Below, piece by piece: positions 42,130 through 50,736 of a stretch of DNA of 64,000 bases. This DNA is from Jeongeupia chitinilytica (GTDB lineage: Bacteria > Pseudomonadota > Gammaproteobacteria > Burkholderiales > Chitinibacteraceae). How positions within the stretch are numbered: position 1 is the first letter of the stretch; each line of letters begins with the position of its first letter. Position numbers and translations under genes: made by a program. Where the stretch lies: NCBI RefSeq assembly GCF_014652315.1, contig NZ_BMYO01000007.1, positions 124,001 through 188,000 on the forward strand. The letters run 5' to 3'. The notes beneath the pieces were generated by a model, which was not told where the DNA came from, did no database searches, and saw only the letters and a program-made list of their open reading frames with translations.

Positions 42130-42561
42130 ATGATTTCCCTGATCCTGACCGGCCACGGCCGCATTGCCTCCGGCATCCAAGAAGCGATCACCCAGGTGTT
42201 CGGCGCGCAGGCCGACCTGCACGTCGTCGATTTTCCCGACGGCATGGGTACCGGCGATCTCGAAGTCCGGCTGAACGAGGTACTGGGGACGTGCAGCAGT
42301 GAAACGGTGTTCTTCACCGACCTGCTCGGCGGGTCGCCGTTCCGGATTGCCTCGATCCTGGCGCAGGCCCGTCCGGGGACCGAGGTGATCGCCGGGATGA
42401 ATCTGTCGATGTTCGCCGAAATGCTGTTCGAGCGTGACGACATCGCCACCGCGGCCGAATTCCGCCAGCGCGCGATCGAGGCCGGGCAGGGCGGCATCAC
42501 CAGTCTGGCCGACCGGCTGGCAAGGCAGCAGAAGCGTGCGGAGGCCGTCGATGGCCTGTGA
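42130..42561 (+). CDS. agaF: PTS mannose/N-acetylgalactosamine family, IIA component
   Basis: A 143-residue IIA. The active-site histidine is His9 in LILTGHGRIASG; FFTDLLGGSPFR is the other family motif. It accepts phosphate from HPr and hands it to IIB. GGAG at 42119-42122 precedes ATG 42130. The end overlaps the deacetylase gene by 11 bases. Confidence 0.95.
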   Translation: MISLILTGHGRIASGIQEAITQVFGAQADLHVVDFPDGMGTGDLEVRLNEVLGTCSSETVFFTDLLGGSPFRIASILAQARPGTEVIAGMNLSMFAEMLFERDDIATAAEFRQRAIEAGQGGITSLADRLARQQKRAEAVDGL

Positions 42562-43699
42562 CCCGGTCCGTATCCGCGCCGCACGGGTGCTGACGTCGCA
42601 GGGCTGGCTCGCCGGTGGCGTGGTGCATGTCGGCGACGACGGCCGCATCCTCGCGGTGAAGGCCGGTGGCGATTTCGACCGCGACCTCGATGACGCCTGG
42701 CTGATGCCGGCGCTGGTCGACAGTCATGTGCACGGCGCGATGGGCGCCGACGTGATGGACGCGAGCCACGACGCGCTCGACACCATGTCGGCCTACTTTG
42801 CCCGCCACGGCGTCGGCGCGTTTGCAGCAACCACGGTGACCGCACCGGTCGAAGCGATCGAAGCTGCCATCGTCCAGGTCCGCGACAGCCGCAAGCACGG
42901 CGTGTCCGGTGCCGAAATCGTCGGCACCTATCTGGAAGGGCCGTATTTCACTGCCAAGTGCTGCGGCGCGCACCCGGTACCGCTGATGCGGCCGATCAGC
43001 GTGCCCGAGCTGTCGCGCTGGCATGCGCTGGCCGAGGGCTCGCTCAACACCGTCGCGCTTGCGGCCGAGTTGCCCGGTGCCGACGAGGCGATCGCCTGGC
43101 TGCGCGAGCGCGGCGTGCGTACGCTGATCGGCCATTCGGACGCCAGCTACGACGAAACGGTCGACGCGATGCTGGCCGGTGCGCGCGGCGTCGTCCATTG
43201 CTACAACGGCATGCGCGGGCTGCATCACCGCGATCCGGGCGTTGTCGGCGCGGGGCTGACGCGGCCGGAGTCCGACGTCGAGCTGATCGTCGACGGCCAT
43301 CACGTCCACCCGGCGGCGGCGCAGATCGCGCTCAACAGCGCGGGCGAGGAAAGGCTGATCCTGATCACCGACGCGATGCGTGCCACCGGCATGCCCGAAG
43401 GCGACTACCGGATCGGCGAAATCACCGTGCACATGAAGGGCGGCGTGGTGCGTACCGACGTCGGCGGCCTGGCCGGCAGTACCGCCTTGCTGATCGACGC
43501 GGTGAAGCACGCGATGGACTGGTTCGGCCTGCCCGTCGAGCGCGCGTGGGCACTGGCGAGCCGCAATCCGGCGCGTGCCTTGCGCCGGCCCGATCTCGGC
43601 AGCATCGCCCCGGGGCAGACCGCCAGCCTGACGGCGATCACGCCCGCGCTCGGCGTCGTGGCGACCTGGGTGGGCGGACGACCGGTTTTTGCCGCCTGA
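42551..43699 (+). CDS. agaA: N-acetylgalactosamine-6-phosphate deacetylase (NagA/AgaA)
   Basis: A 382-residue amidohydrolase that removes acetate from the phosphorylated amino sugar. Metal ligands are visible: His59 and His61 (DSHVHG), Glu129 (LEGPYF), His195 (GHSDASY) and His216 (HCYNGM); the catalytic Asp274 is in TDAM. GAHP follows EGPYF, as usual. Context with agaR, agaS and the aga-type PTS favours AgaA over NagA. It is the last gene of the operon, ending before a UUCG hairpin and a terminator. Confidence 0.92.
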   Translation: MACDPVRIRAARVLTSQGWLAGGVVHVGDDGRILAVKAGGDFDRDLDDAWLMPALVDSHVHGAMGADVMDASHDALDTMSAYFARHGVGAFAATTVTAPVEAIEAAIVQVRDSRKHGVSGAEIVGTYLEGPYFTAKCCGAHPVPLMRPISVPELSRWHALAEGSLNTVALAAELPGADEAIAWLRERGVRTLIGHSDASYDETVDAMLAGARGVVHCYNGMRGLHHRDPGVVGAGLTRPESDVELIVDGHHVHPAAAQIALNSAGEERLILITDAMRATGMPEGDYRIGEITVHMKGGVVRTDVGGLAGSTALLIDAVKHAMDWFGLPVERAWALASRNPARALRRPDLGSIAPGQTASLTAITPALGVVATWVGGRPVFAA

Positions 43700-43723
43700 A
43701 CCCGGCGGCACCAGACACCCCCC

Positions 43724-43739
43724 GGCGCCTTCGGGCGCC
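43724..43739. repeat. UUCG-tetraloop hairpin after agaA
   Basis: GGCGCC-TTCG-GGCGCC, a perfect stem with the extra-stable UUCG loop, 25 bases past the agaA stop and 9 bases before a separate terminator. It probably stabilises the 3' end of the operon mRNA. Confidence 0.7.
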
Positions 43740-43748
43740 ACCCTCTTG

Positions 43749-43776
43749 GGCCCCGGTTGAGCCGGGGCCTTTTTTT
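43749..43776 (+). terminator. Rho-independent terminator of the aga operon
   Basis: GGCCCCGG (43749-43756) and CCGGGGCC (43762-43769) around TTGAG, followed by seven T residues. The T-run reaches the stop codon of the convergent imelysin gene. Confidence 0.9.
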
Positions 43777-44803
43777 AGCGCGAGATCGCCAGTCCCAAGG
43801 CGTCGCGCAGCGGGCCGTCGACGTAGTCGGCCAGCGCGGTCAGCCGGCGTTGCGCCAGCACGCGTTCACCCCGGACTTCCCCGGCGCGTGCGGTGAAATC
43901 GTCGGGCAGCGCATCGAGGGCGCGGCGGGTGTCGTCGAGCCGGCTGTTCAGTTCGGCAACGACATCGTCCTTGCCGCGGGTCAGCAGGTAATCGTCGAAG
44001 CCGACGCCGTTCGGTGCGCCGAGCAGGACGGCGCGGACGCTGTCGAAGCTGGCGATCAGGCTGGCGCGGGTCTGGCCGGCCAGCGCATCGGGAAACTGCG
44101 AGGCGGCGGGGGCGATCTCCTCTTTGCCCAGCTTCCAGCCGGCGATCTCGCGCAGGCCGACGACGCTGCGGGTCAGCATTTCGATCATCAGCGGTCGCGG
44201 ATACGTCGGGTCGTAGTTCAGGCCGCGGCGCATGCCTTGCCATTCCATCACCAGAATCTGCGACTGGCGCGCCAGCGAGGCAGCCTGCCATTGGGCGAAG
44301 CCGCACTTGAGCTGGGCCAGTTGCCTGGCGGCCGGCTGGCCGAACAACTGGCTTTCGAGCGCCGGCAGGCCGCTGCCGCCCTTCGGCTGCCGGTTCCACA
44401 GTTCGAACGAATACGGGTCGGCGGGATTGGCCGGCGTGGCCGACTGGCTTGCGGCCAGTACCTTGGGGTCGAGCGGCCACGGATCGATCCTGTTCAGGTA
44501 CTGGTCCTGCAGCAAGGGGCCGACCCGATCGCTCTCGACCCGCCGCCACGCGTCGACGCTCTTGCGCCAGCCCGCCTGGGCCTGGGCGAGTCTGGCGGCA
44601 TCCAGCTGCGCGCACAGTGCGTCGACGCTTTGCTGCAGCTGGGTGGATTCGGTCTGGAAGGCCAGAAGCTTCGGCAAATAGACCTGGTCGGCGAGCGCAC
44701 GGACCAGCTCGGGGGCTTGCAGCGGTGGCGTCTCGGCCATTGCCGCGACGGACAGGGTGGTGGCGGACAGCGCGGCGAGCAGCGCGCGGAGCGGCTTGTT
44801 CAT
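43775..44803 (-). CDS. Imelysin family protein (peptidase M75-like)
   Basis: A 342-residue secreted protein with a signal peptide (MNKPLRALLAALSATTLSVAAMA). The central GLPALESQLFG and the two four-helix-bundle halves are typical of imelysin-like proteins, often tied to iron uptake. The GxHxxE motif of classic imelysin is not seen, so a peptidase activity is not supported. The stop lies at the end of the aga terminator. Confidence 0.85.
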   Translation of the reverse strand: MNKPLRALLAALSATTLSVAAMAETPPLQAPELVRALADQVYLPKLLAFQTESTQLQQSVDALCAQLDAARLAQAQAGWRKSVDAWRRVESDRVGPLLQDQYLNRIDPWPLDPKVLAASQSATPANPADPYSFELWNRQPKGGSGLPALESQLFGQPAARQLAQLKCGFAQWQAASLARQSQILVMEWQGMRRGLNYDPTYPRPLMIEMLTRSVVGLREIAGWKLGKEEIAPAASQFPDALAGQTRASLIASFDSVRAVLLGAPNGVGFDDYLLTRGKDDVVAELNSRLDDTRRALDALPDDFTARAGEVRGERVLAQRRLTALADYVDGPLRDALGLAISR

Positions 44804-44985
44804 TTCGTTTTCCGTGTTGTGGTCTCCCGCGCCTTTCTTACCACAAGCGCTTACGCCTTGCAGCCGGTATGCCGCCGGCCGGTGCGATGTCGATCAGCGC
44901 TTGCCAATGGCGACGCTTACGGCAACACTGCGCCGGGAACGAATCGCCCCGACGGGCGGTCAGCTGTTTGTTTAAAGGAGTCATC

Positions 44986-45366
44986 ATGGCGTTTTACTTC
45001 CGGGCCGACGACGTGCCCGAACTGCGTGGTCTGTCGAAGTGGGATCAGCGCGTGCTGTTGCGCGGCACCTTCCTGAAGGAGCGGGCGATTTCGACCCTGG
45101 TGCTGCTGCTGATCGTGATCGGTTCGATCCAGTTCGTGATCAATCCGCTGGTCGAATCGCTGGCGCCGGGCTTCCGCAACAACACCCTCGGCTACGCGGC
45201 GGTGCTGATCGTCTGGCTGCTGGCGCTGATGAGCGCGCGCGACATCGTGATGATGAACATCCTGCGGCCGAAAATTGCCGCGAAGCGTGCGGAGAAGCAG
45301 GCTGCCGAGCTGGCTGCCGCGAACGCAGCGAATGCCGCAGACGACGGAAACAATGCGGCCGGCTAG
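44986..45366 (+). CDS. Small two-helix membrane protein of unknown function
   Basis: A 126-residue protein with two hydrophobic segments (about residues 34-53 and 69-84) and a basic, Ala-rich coiled-coil-like C-terminus (RAEKQAAELAAANAANAAD). I do not recognise a family. AAAGGAG at 44974-44980 supports ATG 44986. It overlaps the start of the secreted amidase gene by 14 bases, suggesting coupled translation. The 182-base gap upstream, to the divergent imelysin gene, shows no clear promoter. Confidence 0.82.
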   Translation: MAFYFRADDVPELRGLSKWDQRVLLRGTFLKERAISTLVLLLIVIGSIQFVINPLVESLAPGFRNNTLGYAAVLIVWLLALMSARDIVMMNILRPKIAAKRAEKQAAELAAANAANAADDGNNAAG

Positions 45367-46057
45367 GTCGACGGCCGTCTGGGCACTGCTCGCCGCGTGT
45401 GCGGGCAGCGCGCAGGCGGCGACGATCGCCGTCGACGTCGGCCATTACCTTGCAGCACCGGGGGCGACCAGCGCCTACGGCGACACCGAGTTCGGCTACA
45501 ACCTGGCGCTGGCGCAGGTCGTTGTGCAGCGCCTGCGTGCCGACGGACACGTCGTGCTGCTGATCGGCGCCGGCGGCGACATGGACAGTCTGCGCGCGCG
45601 GCCGGCGATGGCCGAGGGGGCGGACCTGTTCATCTCGATCCACCACGACTCGGTCAACGAGCGTTACCTGTCGACGTGGACGGTCGCCGGCAAGCCGCAG
45701 CGCTACAGCGACATCTCGCACGGCTACTCGGTCTTCGTGTCGCCGGACAATCCGCATTACGCCGAAAGCTACGCCTGTGCCGAAGCGGTCGGCAGCGCGA
45801 TGAAGCGCGCCGGCTTTGCGCCCAACCTGCATCACGTGATGAACGATGCCGGCGAAGGGTACGTCGTGCTCGACCCGGAGCTGGCCGTCTATCGCTCGTC
45901 GCTGGTGGTGGTGAAGTACGCGACGGTGCCGGCGCTGCTGCTCGAGGCCGGCGTGATCATCAATCGCGACGAAGCGCTGACGATGAAACAACCGGCAACG
46001 CGCCGCCGCGTTGCCGACGCCGTCGCATCGGCGATGTCCTGTCTGGCGCCGGAATGA
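45353..46057 (+). CDS. Secreted N-acetylmuramoyl-L-alanine amidase (Amidase_3), short form
   Basis: A 234-residue protein with a signal peptide (about residues 7-22, AVWALLAACAGSAQA) and a bare Amidase_3 domain without AMIN. Catalytic motifs are modified but present: VDVGHY (zinc His), DTEFGYNLALA (Glu), ISIHHDS and LLEAGVII (Glu). Canonical AmiC has DPGHGG and SIHAD. It would cleave peptidoglycan cross-bridges in the periplasm. It starts inside the end of the small membrane protein gene; ATG 45332 is an alternative start. Confidence 0.87.
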   Translation: MRPARSTAVWALLAACAGSAQAATIAVDVGHYLAAPGATSAYGDTEFGYNLALAQVVVQRLRADGHVVLLIGAGGDMDSLRARPAMAEGADLFISIHHDSVNERYLSTWTVAGKPQRYSDISHGYSVFVSPDNPHYAESYACAEAVGSAMKRAGFAPNLHHVMNDAGEGYVVLDPELAVYRSSLVVVKYATVPALLLEAGVIINRDEALTMKQPATRRRVADAVASAMSCLAPE

Positions 46058-46081
46058 AAAAACCCCGCCTGTATGGCGGGG
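46056..46081 (-). terminator. Rho-independent terminator after gdhA
   Basis: CCCCGCC (46063-46069) and GGCGGGG (46075-46081) around TGTAT. On the minus strand the stem is followed by a run of T (46062 to 46058). It lies 80 bases past the gdhA stop and touches the stop codon of the convergent amidase gene. Confidence 0.78.
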
Positions 46082-46161
46082 CAAACGGCGGAAACCGTGA
46101 TGAAGCTTCTTCGCTCACGCCGGTTGGCGCATCGGCGTGAACGGTTTGTGGGACGGACGGC

Positions 46162-47505
46162 TCAGATGACGCCCTGCGCGAGCATGGCGTCGGCCACCTT
46201 GACGAAGCCGGCGATGTTGGCGCCATCGACATAGCTGACGCTGCCGTCGTCGCGCCGGCCGTAGCGCAGGCAGTCGGTGTGGATGCCTCGCATGATCTGC
46301 AGCAGCCGGGCGTCGACCTCGTCGCGCGTCCACGACAGGCGCATCGCGTTCTGGCTCATTTCCAGCCCCGAGGTCGCGACGCCGCCGGCGTTGCTGGCCT
46401 TGCCCGGTGCATACATCACGCCGTGCTCGACGAAAATCCGCACCGCGGCGGCGGTCGACGGCATGTTGGCGCCTTCGGCGACACAGCGCACGCCGTTGGC
46501 GACCAGTTGCGCGGCATCCTGGCCGTCGAGCTCGTTCTGCGTCGCGCACGGCATCGCCACGTCGACCGGCACGTGCCACGGCCGCAGGCCGGGCGCGTAT
46601 TCGAGCCCGAGCTTCTGTGCGTAGTCGCTGACCCGGCCGTAATGCCGGTTCTTGATCTCCTGCAGGAAAGCGAGCTTGTCCGGGGTGAAGCCGTCGGGGT
46701 CGATCACGGTGCCGGCCGAGTCGGACGCCGTCAGCACCTTGGCGCCGAACGCCATGGCTTTCTCGATCGCGAACTGGGCGACGTTGCCCGAACCGGAAAC
46801 GGCAACGCGCAGCCCTTCGAGCGATCGGCCGGCGTGGCGCAGCATCTCTTCGGTGAAATAGACGGTGCCGTAGCCGGTGGCTTCCGGCCGCATCACCGAG
46901 CCGCCGAACGACAGGCCCTTGCCGGTGAACACGCAGTCGGCCCGGTTCGAGAGTTTCTTCATCATGCCGGCCATGTAGCCGACCTCGCGCGCGCCGACGC
47001 CGATGTCGCCGGCCGGAATGTCGGTGTCGGCACCGACATGGCGGTGCAGCTCGGTCATGAAGGCCTGGCAGAAGCGCATCACCTCGCCGGGGCTGCGGCC
47101 CTTGGGGTCGAAGTCCGCGCCGCCCTTGGCGCCGCCCATCGGCAGTGTCGTCAGCGCGTTCTTCAGCGTCTGCTCGAAGGCGAGGAACTTGAGCACCGAC
47201 AGGTCGACCGACGGGTGGAAGCGGATGCCGCCCTTGTACGGACCGATCGCCGAGCTGTGCTGGACGCGGTAGCCGCGGTTGACGCGGACCTCGCCGTGGT
47301 CATCGACCCAAGCGACGCGGAAGATCAGTGTCCGCTCGGCCTCGATCAGCCGGTCCAGCAGGCCGTGCTCGGCGTAGCGCGGATGCAGCTGGATGAAGGG
47401 CCACAGGCTGTCGACGACTTCGGTGACGGCCTGCAGGTATTCCGGCTGAGCCGGATTGCGGTTGGCCACGAGGGCGAGGAAATCGCCCGCTTGCCGGTAC
47501 TTCAT
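46162..47505 (-). CDS. gdhA: NADP-specific glutamate dehydrogenase
   Basis: A 447-residue hexameric-type dehydrogenase that makes glutamate from 2-oxoglutarate and ammonia. PMGGAKGGADFDPKG contains the catalytic Lys127, and GPYKGGIRFHP, PAGDIGVGAREVGYM and VAVSGSGNVAQ (NADP site) follow. Length and motifs match E. coli GdhA. A GGGGAG Shine-Dalgarno precedes ATG 47505. Confidence 0.97.
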   Translation of the reverse strand: MKYRQAGDFLALVANRNPAQPEYLQAVTEVVDSLWPFIQLHPRYAEHGLLDRLIEAERTLIFRVAWVDDHGEVRVNRGYRVQHSSAIGPYKGGIRFHPSVDLSVLKFLAFEQTLKNALTTLPMGGAKGGADFDPKGRSPGEVMRFCQAFMTELHRHVGADTDIPAGDIGVGAREVGYMAGMMKKLSNRADCVFTGKGLSFGGSVMRPEATGYGTVYFTEEMLRHAGRSLEGLRVAVSGSGNVAQFAIEKAMAFGAKVLTASDSAGTVIDPDGFTPDKLAFLQEIKNRHYGRVSDYAQKLGLEYAPGLRPWHVPVDVAMPCATQNELDGQDAAQLVANGVRCVAEGANMPSTAAAVRIFVEHGVMYAPGKASNAGGVATSGLEMSQNAMRLSWTRDEVDARLLQIMRGIHTDCLRYGRRDDGSVSYVDGANIAGFVKVADAMLAQGVI

Positions 47506-47598
47506 TGCGCACTCCCCATGGGCCCGGAGGGGCCGGTCGAGTGTGAATAGTACGGCGTGCCGCTTGCGCGCTTGTTGATCCTGCTCAGGGTCTGCGCG

Positions 47599-48780
47599 TC
47601 AGGGCTGCGGCGGTGGTGCGATCGCCTTCTTCAGCACCCGGCTGCCATCGATGGCAATCCAGGCAATCGACAGCGCCACCAGCCACAGTGCGGTACGCAG
47701 GCCGGCGTGCTCGGCGACGAAGCCGATCAGCACCGGGCCGATCAGCATGCCGACGTAGGCCAGCCGTGCGACCGCGGCGATCGCTTCGCCGGCATGCAGG
47801 CCCGGCAGTCGCGAGGCGGCCACGAAGAAGATCGGTACCAGGTTGGCGCATCCCAGCCCCATCAGCAGGAAGCCCAGCAAGGCTGCCCACGGATTCGGCC
47901 AGGCCAGTGCCAGCACGATGCCGGCAAGGCCGATGCTGCCGCTGAGCATCAGCAGCCTGAGCATGCCAAGCCGCGCGCGCAGCGCATCCCCGCTGAAACG
48001 GCCGACCGCCATCCCGCCCGAAAAGGTCGCATAGCCGAAGCTGGCCAGCGCCGCCGACTTTGCCACGTCGCGCAGATAGATCGCCGTCCAGTCGTACATT
48101 GCGCCTTCGGCGACGAGGCCGAGGAAGGCGAGGATGCCGATCACCCACAGCAGCCGGCCCGCATGCGCGTGCTTGTCGGCGCTGACGGCGCTGACCGCCG
48201 GATCGGCGATCAGCTTCGGCCGCGCGACCAGCCCGGTGATCGCGATGAGCAGGCCCATGCCGACGAAATGGAGCCACGGCGGCACGCCGAGTGAAATGAC
48301 CAGGCCGCCGACGCTGGCGCCGACCATGCCGCCGATACTGAACAGGCCGTGCAGCGTCGACATGATGGGCTTGTCGCTGCCGGCTTCGACCGTGGCGGCC
48401 TGCGCATTCATCGCCACGTCGTAGGCGGCGTTGGCAATGCCGAAGCCGATCAGCATCACCAGCGTCGGCCAGAGGCCCGGCATCAGCATCAGCAGCGCGG
48501 TCGTGGCGGCAAAGCACCAGGCCGCATAGCCGGCGACCCGGTCGCTGCCGGCCCGGGCGATCAGTTTGCCGACCGGCTGCATGGCGACGATCGCGCCGAG
48601 GGCGACGGCAAACATCGCCACCGACAGCCACGCCGGCGACAGCGCAAAGCGGTCGCGCAGCGTCGGAATGTGGATGCCCCAGGTGGCATAGGTGGCACCG
48701 GCGACGAAGAACAGCGCCATCGTGGCGTAGCGGGCGCCGTTGCCGGTCGCGGCGGGAAGCGGGAGCGTCTGACGTTGCAT
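47599..48780 (-). CDS. MFS transporter (YbjJ-like)
   Basis: A 393-residue protein with 12 hydrophobic segments and the major facilitator pattern, including GAIVAMQPVGKLIARAGSDR (the loop 2-3 motif) and the N-terminal FFVAGATYATWGIHIPTLRD. This resembles YbjJ-like inner-membrane proteins of unknown substrate. ATG 48780 has no clear Shine-Dalgarno; a palindrome (48787-48798) lies just upstream. It is divergent from proS. Confidence 0.87.
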   Translation of the reverse strand: MQRQTLPLPAATGNGARYATMALFFVAGATYATWGIHIPTLRDRFALSPAWLSVAMFAVALGAIVAMQPVGKLIARAGSDRVAGYAAWCFAATTALLMLMPGLWPTLVMLIGFGIANAAYDVAMNAQAATVEAGSDKPIMSTLHGLFSIGGMVGASVGGLVISLGVPPWLHFVGMGLLIAITGLVARPKLIADPAVSAVSADKHAHAGRLLWVIGILAFLGLVAEGAMYDWTAIYLRDVAKSAALASFGYATFSGGMAVGRFSGDALRARLGMLRLLMLSGSIGLAGIVLALAWPNPWAALLGFLLMGLGCANLVPIFFVAASRLPGLHAGEAIAAVARLAYVGMLIGPVLIGFVAEHAGLRTALWLVALSIAWIAIDGSRVLKKAIAPPPQP

Positions 48781-48786
48781 TGTGTT

Positions 48787-48798
48787 CAAACCGGTTTG
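48787..48798. promoter_or_regulatory. 12-bp perfect palindrome upstream of the MFS gene
   Basis: CAAACCGGTTTG is fully self-complementary and lies 7-18 bases before the MFS start, about 140 bases before proS. Palindromes with a central CG (AAACCGGTTT) are typical of LacI/GalR-type operators. Its position over the ribosome-binding region would allow repression. Confidence 0.55.
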
Positions 48799-48937
48799 GA
48801 TTTCTGCATTATGCCTATTTTGCCACCGATGCGTTGTACCGCTGCCGGGATAATTCCGACCACTCCGCGTACAGGCAGGCAGAGCGGGGCGGCTTTGGTA
48901 GAATCTCGGGTTTCCCCGATTGCCGACCGACACTGCC

Positions 48938-50650
48938 ATGCGCACTTCGCAACTGTACATCTCGACCCTCAAGGAAGCTCCGAGCGAGGCCGAACTGATT
49001 TCGCACAAGCTGATGCTGCGTGCGGGCCTGATCAAGAAGCTCGGCTCCGGCCTCTACACCTGGATGCCGCTGGGCCTGAAGGTGCTGCGCAAGGTCGAAG
49101 CGATCGTGCGCGACGAGATGAACAGGGCCGGCGCGCAGGAGCTGCTGATGCCGGCAGTGCAACCGGCCGAGCTGTGGCAGGAAACCGGTCGCTGGGACCT
49201 GTTCGGCCCGCAGATGCTCAAGATCCGTGACCGCCACGAGCGCGACTTCTGCTTCGGCCCGACACACGAGGAAGTGATCACCGACATCGCCCGCACCGAG
49301 CTGCGCTCGTACAAGCAGCTGCCGGTCAACTTCTACCAGATCCAGGTCAAGTTCCGCGACGAGATCCGCCCGCGTTTCGGCGTGATGCGTGCGCGCGAAT
49401 TCACCATGAAGGATGCGTACTCGTTCGACGCCAGCTTCGAAGGCCTGCAGCTCACCTACGGCAAGATGCACCAGGCGTACTCGAACGTGTTCACGCGCCT
49501 CGGGTTGAAGTTCCGTGCGGTCGCCGCCGACAGCGGCGCGATCGGCGGCGATGGTTCGCACGAATTCCACGTGCTCGCCGACGCCGGTGAAGACCTGCTC
49601 GCCTACTGCCCGGATTCGGACTTCGCCGCCAACGTCGAACTGGCCGAAGCGCTGGCGCCGACCGCACTGCGTGCCGCACCGGCCGAGGCGCTGCGCGATG
49701 TCGATACGCCGAAGCAGACGACCTGCGAGGACGTCGCCAGGCTGATGGAAATCGGCATCGAGAAGACCGTCAAGCTGATCGCGCTGGTCGCCGGCGACGG
49801 CCGTTTCGTGGTTGCGCTGATCCGTGGCGACCATTCGCTCAACGAAGTGAAGCTGTCCAAGGTCGACGGCATCGGCGAATTCCGCTTCGCCACCGACGAA
49901 GAAATCCGCGCCAAGTTCAACTGCCCGCCGGGCTTCCTCGGCCCGGTCGGCATCGCCACCGACATCCAGGTCATCGCCGACCGCACCGTCGCGGCGATGA
50001 GCGACTTCGTCTGCGGCGCCAACAAGCCGAAATTCCACATCGCCGGCGTCAACTGGGGGCGCGACCTGCCGGAACCGCACATCGTTGCCGACATCCGCAA
50101 TGTCGTCGCCGGCGATCCGAGCCCGGACGGCAAGGGTTCGATCGAGCTGTGCCGCGGGATCGAAGTCGGCCACATCTTCCAGCTGCGCACCAAGTACTCG
50201 GCCGCGATGAACTGCCTGTTCGTCAACGAGAACAACCAGCAGGAACCGATGGAAATGGGCTGCTACGGCATCGGCGTGTCGCGCATCGTCGCCGCCGCGA
50301 TCGAGCAGAACCATGACCAGCGCGGCATCATCTTCACCCCGGCGCTGGCGCCGTTCACGGTTGCCGTCGTCGCGGTCGGCTATCACAAGTCCGAAGCGGT
50401 GAAGGCCGCTGCCGACAAGATGTATGCCGAACTCGTCGCTGCCGGTGTCGACGTGCTGCTCGACGACCGCAACGAGCGCCCGGGCGTCATGTTTGCCGAC
50501 ATGGAGCTGATCGGCATTCCGCACCGTGTCACCATCGGCGACAAGGTGCTGGCCGACGGTCAGGTCGAGTATGTCGCCCGTGCCGGTGGCGAGATGCAGA
50601 AGATTGCCTTGGGCGAGGCTGTTGCCTTCGTGCAGCAGCAATTGGCATAA
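48938..50650 (+). CDS. proS: Prolyl-tRNA synthetase (bacterial type with editing domain)
   Basis: A 570-residue class II aminoacyl-tRNA synthetase. Motif 2 region FRDEIRPRFGVMRAREFTMKD (near residues 137-157, in outline) and motif 3 GCYGIGVSRIVAAAIEQ are clear. The insertion (about residues 225-400) between motifs 2 and 3 is the editing domain that clears Ala-tRNA(Pro). ATG 48938 gives the family's usual N-terminus RTSQLYISTLKEAPSEAE. No strong Shine-Dalgarno is seen. Confidence 0.97.
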   Translation: MRTSQLYISTLKEAPSEAELISHKLMLRAGLIKKLGSGLYTWMPLGLKVLRKVEAIVRDEMNRAGAQELLMPAVQPAELWQETGRWDLFGPQMLKIRDRHERDFCFGPTHEEVITDIARTELRSYKQLPVNFYQIQVKFRDEIRPRFGVMRAREFTMKDAYSFDASFEGLQLTYGKMHQAYSNVFTRLGLKFRAVAADSGAIGGDGSHEFHVLADAGEDLLAYCPDSDFAANVELAEALAPTALRAAPAEALRDVDTPKQTTCEDVARLMEIGIEKTVKLIALVAGDGRFVVALIRGDHSLNEVKLSKVDGIGEFRFATDEEIRAKFNCPPGFLGPVGIATDIQVIADRTVAAMSDFVCGANKPKFHIAGVNWGRDLPEPHIVADIRNVVAGDPSPDGKGSIELCRGIEVGHIFQLRTKYSAAMNCLFVNENNQQEPMEMGCYGIGVSRIVAAAIEQNHDQRGIIFTPALAPFTVAVVAVGYHKSEAVKAAADKMYAELVAAGVDVLLDDRNERPGVMFADMELIGIPHRVTIGDKVLADGQVEYVARAGGEMQKIALGEAVAFVQQQLA

Positions 50651-50677
50651 ATCGACGCCCGGCTTGCCGATCGTAGC

Positions 50678-50711
50678 AACGGGGCTTAGCGTCTGACGCT
50701 GGCCCCGTTTT
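50678..50711 (+). terminator. Rho-independent terminator after proS
   Basis: AACGGGGC (50678-50685) and GCCCCGTT (50702-50709) form the base; AGCGTC and GACGCT extend the stem inside. A short T run follows. Confidence 0.75.
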
Positions 50712-50736
50712 CACATCCGTACCGACGACCCGTCTC

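Noticed and set aside
43775..44803. An active M75 peptidase assignment for the imelysin-like protein.
   Set aside because: The GxHxxE motif is not visible; only the fold-level family name is kept.
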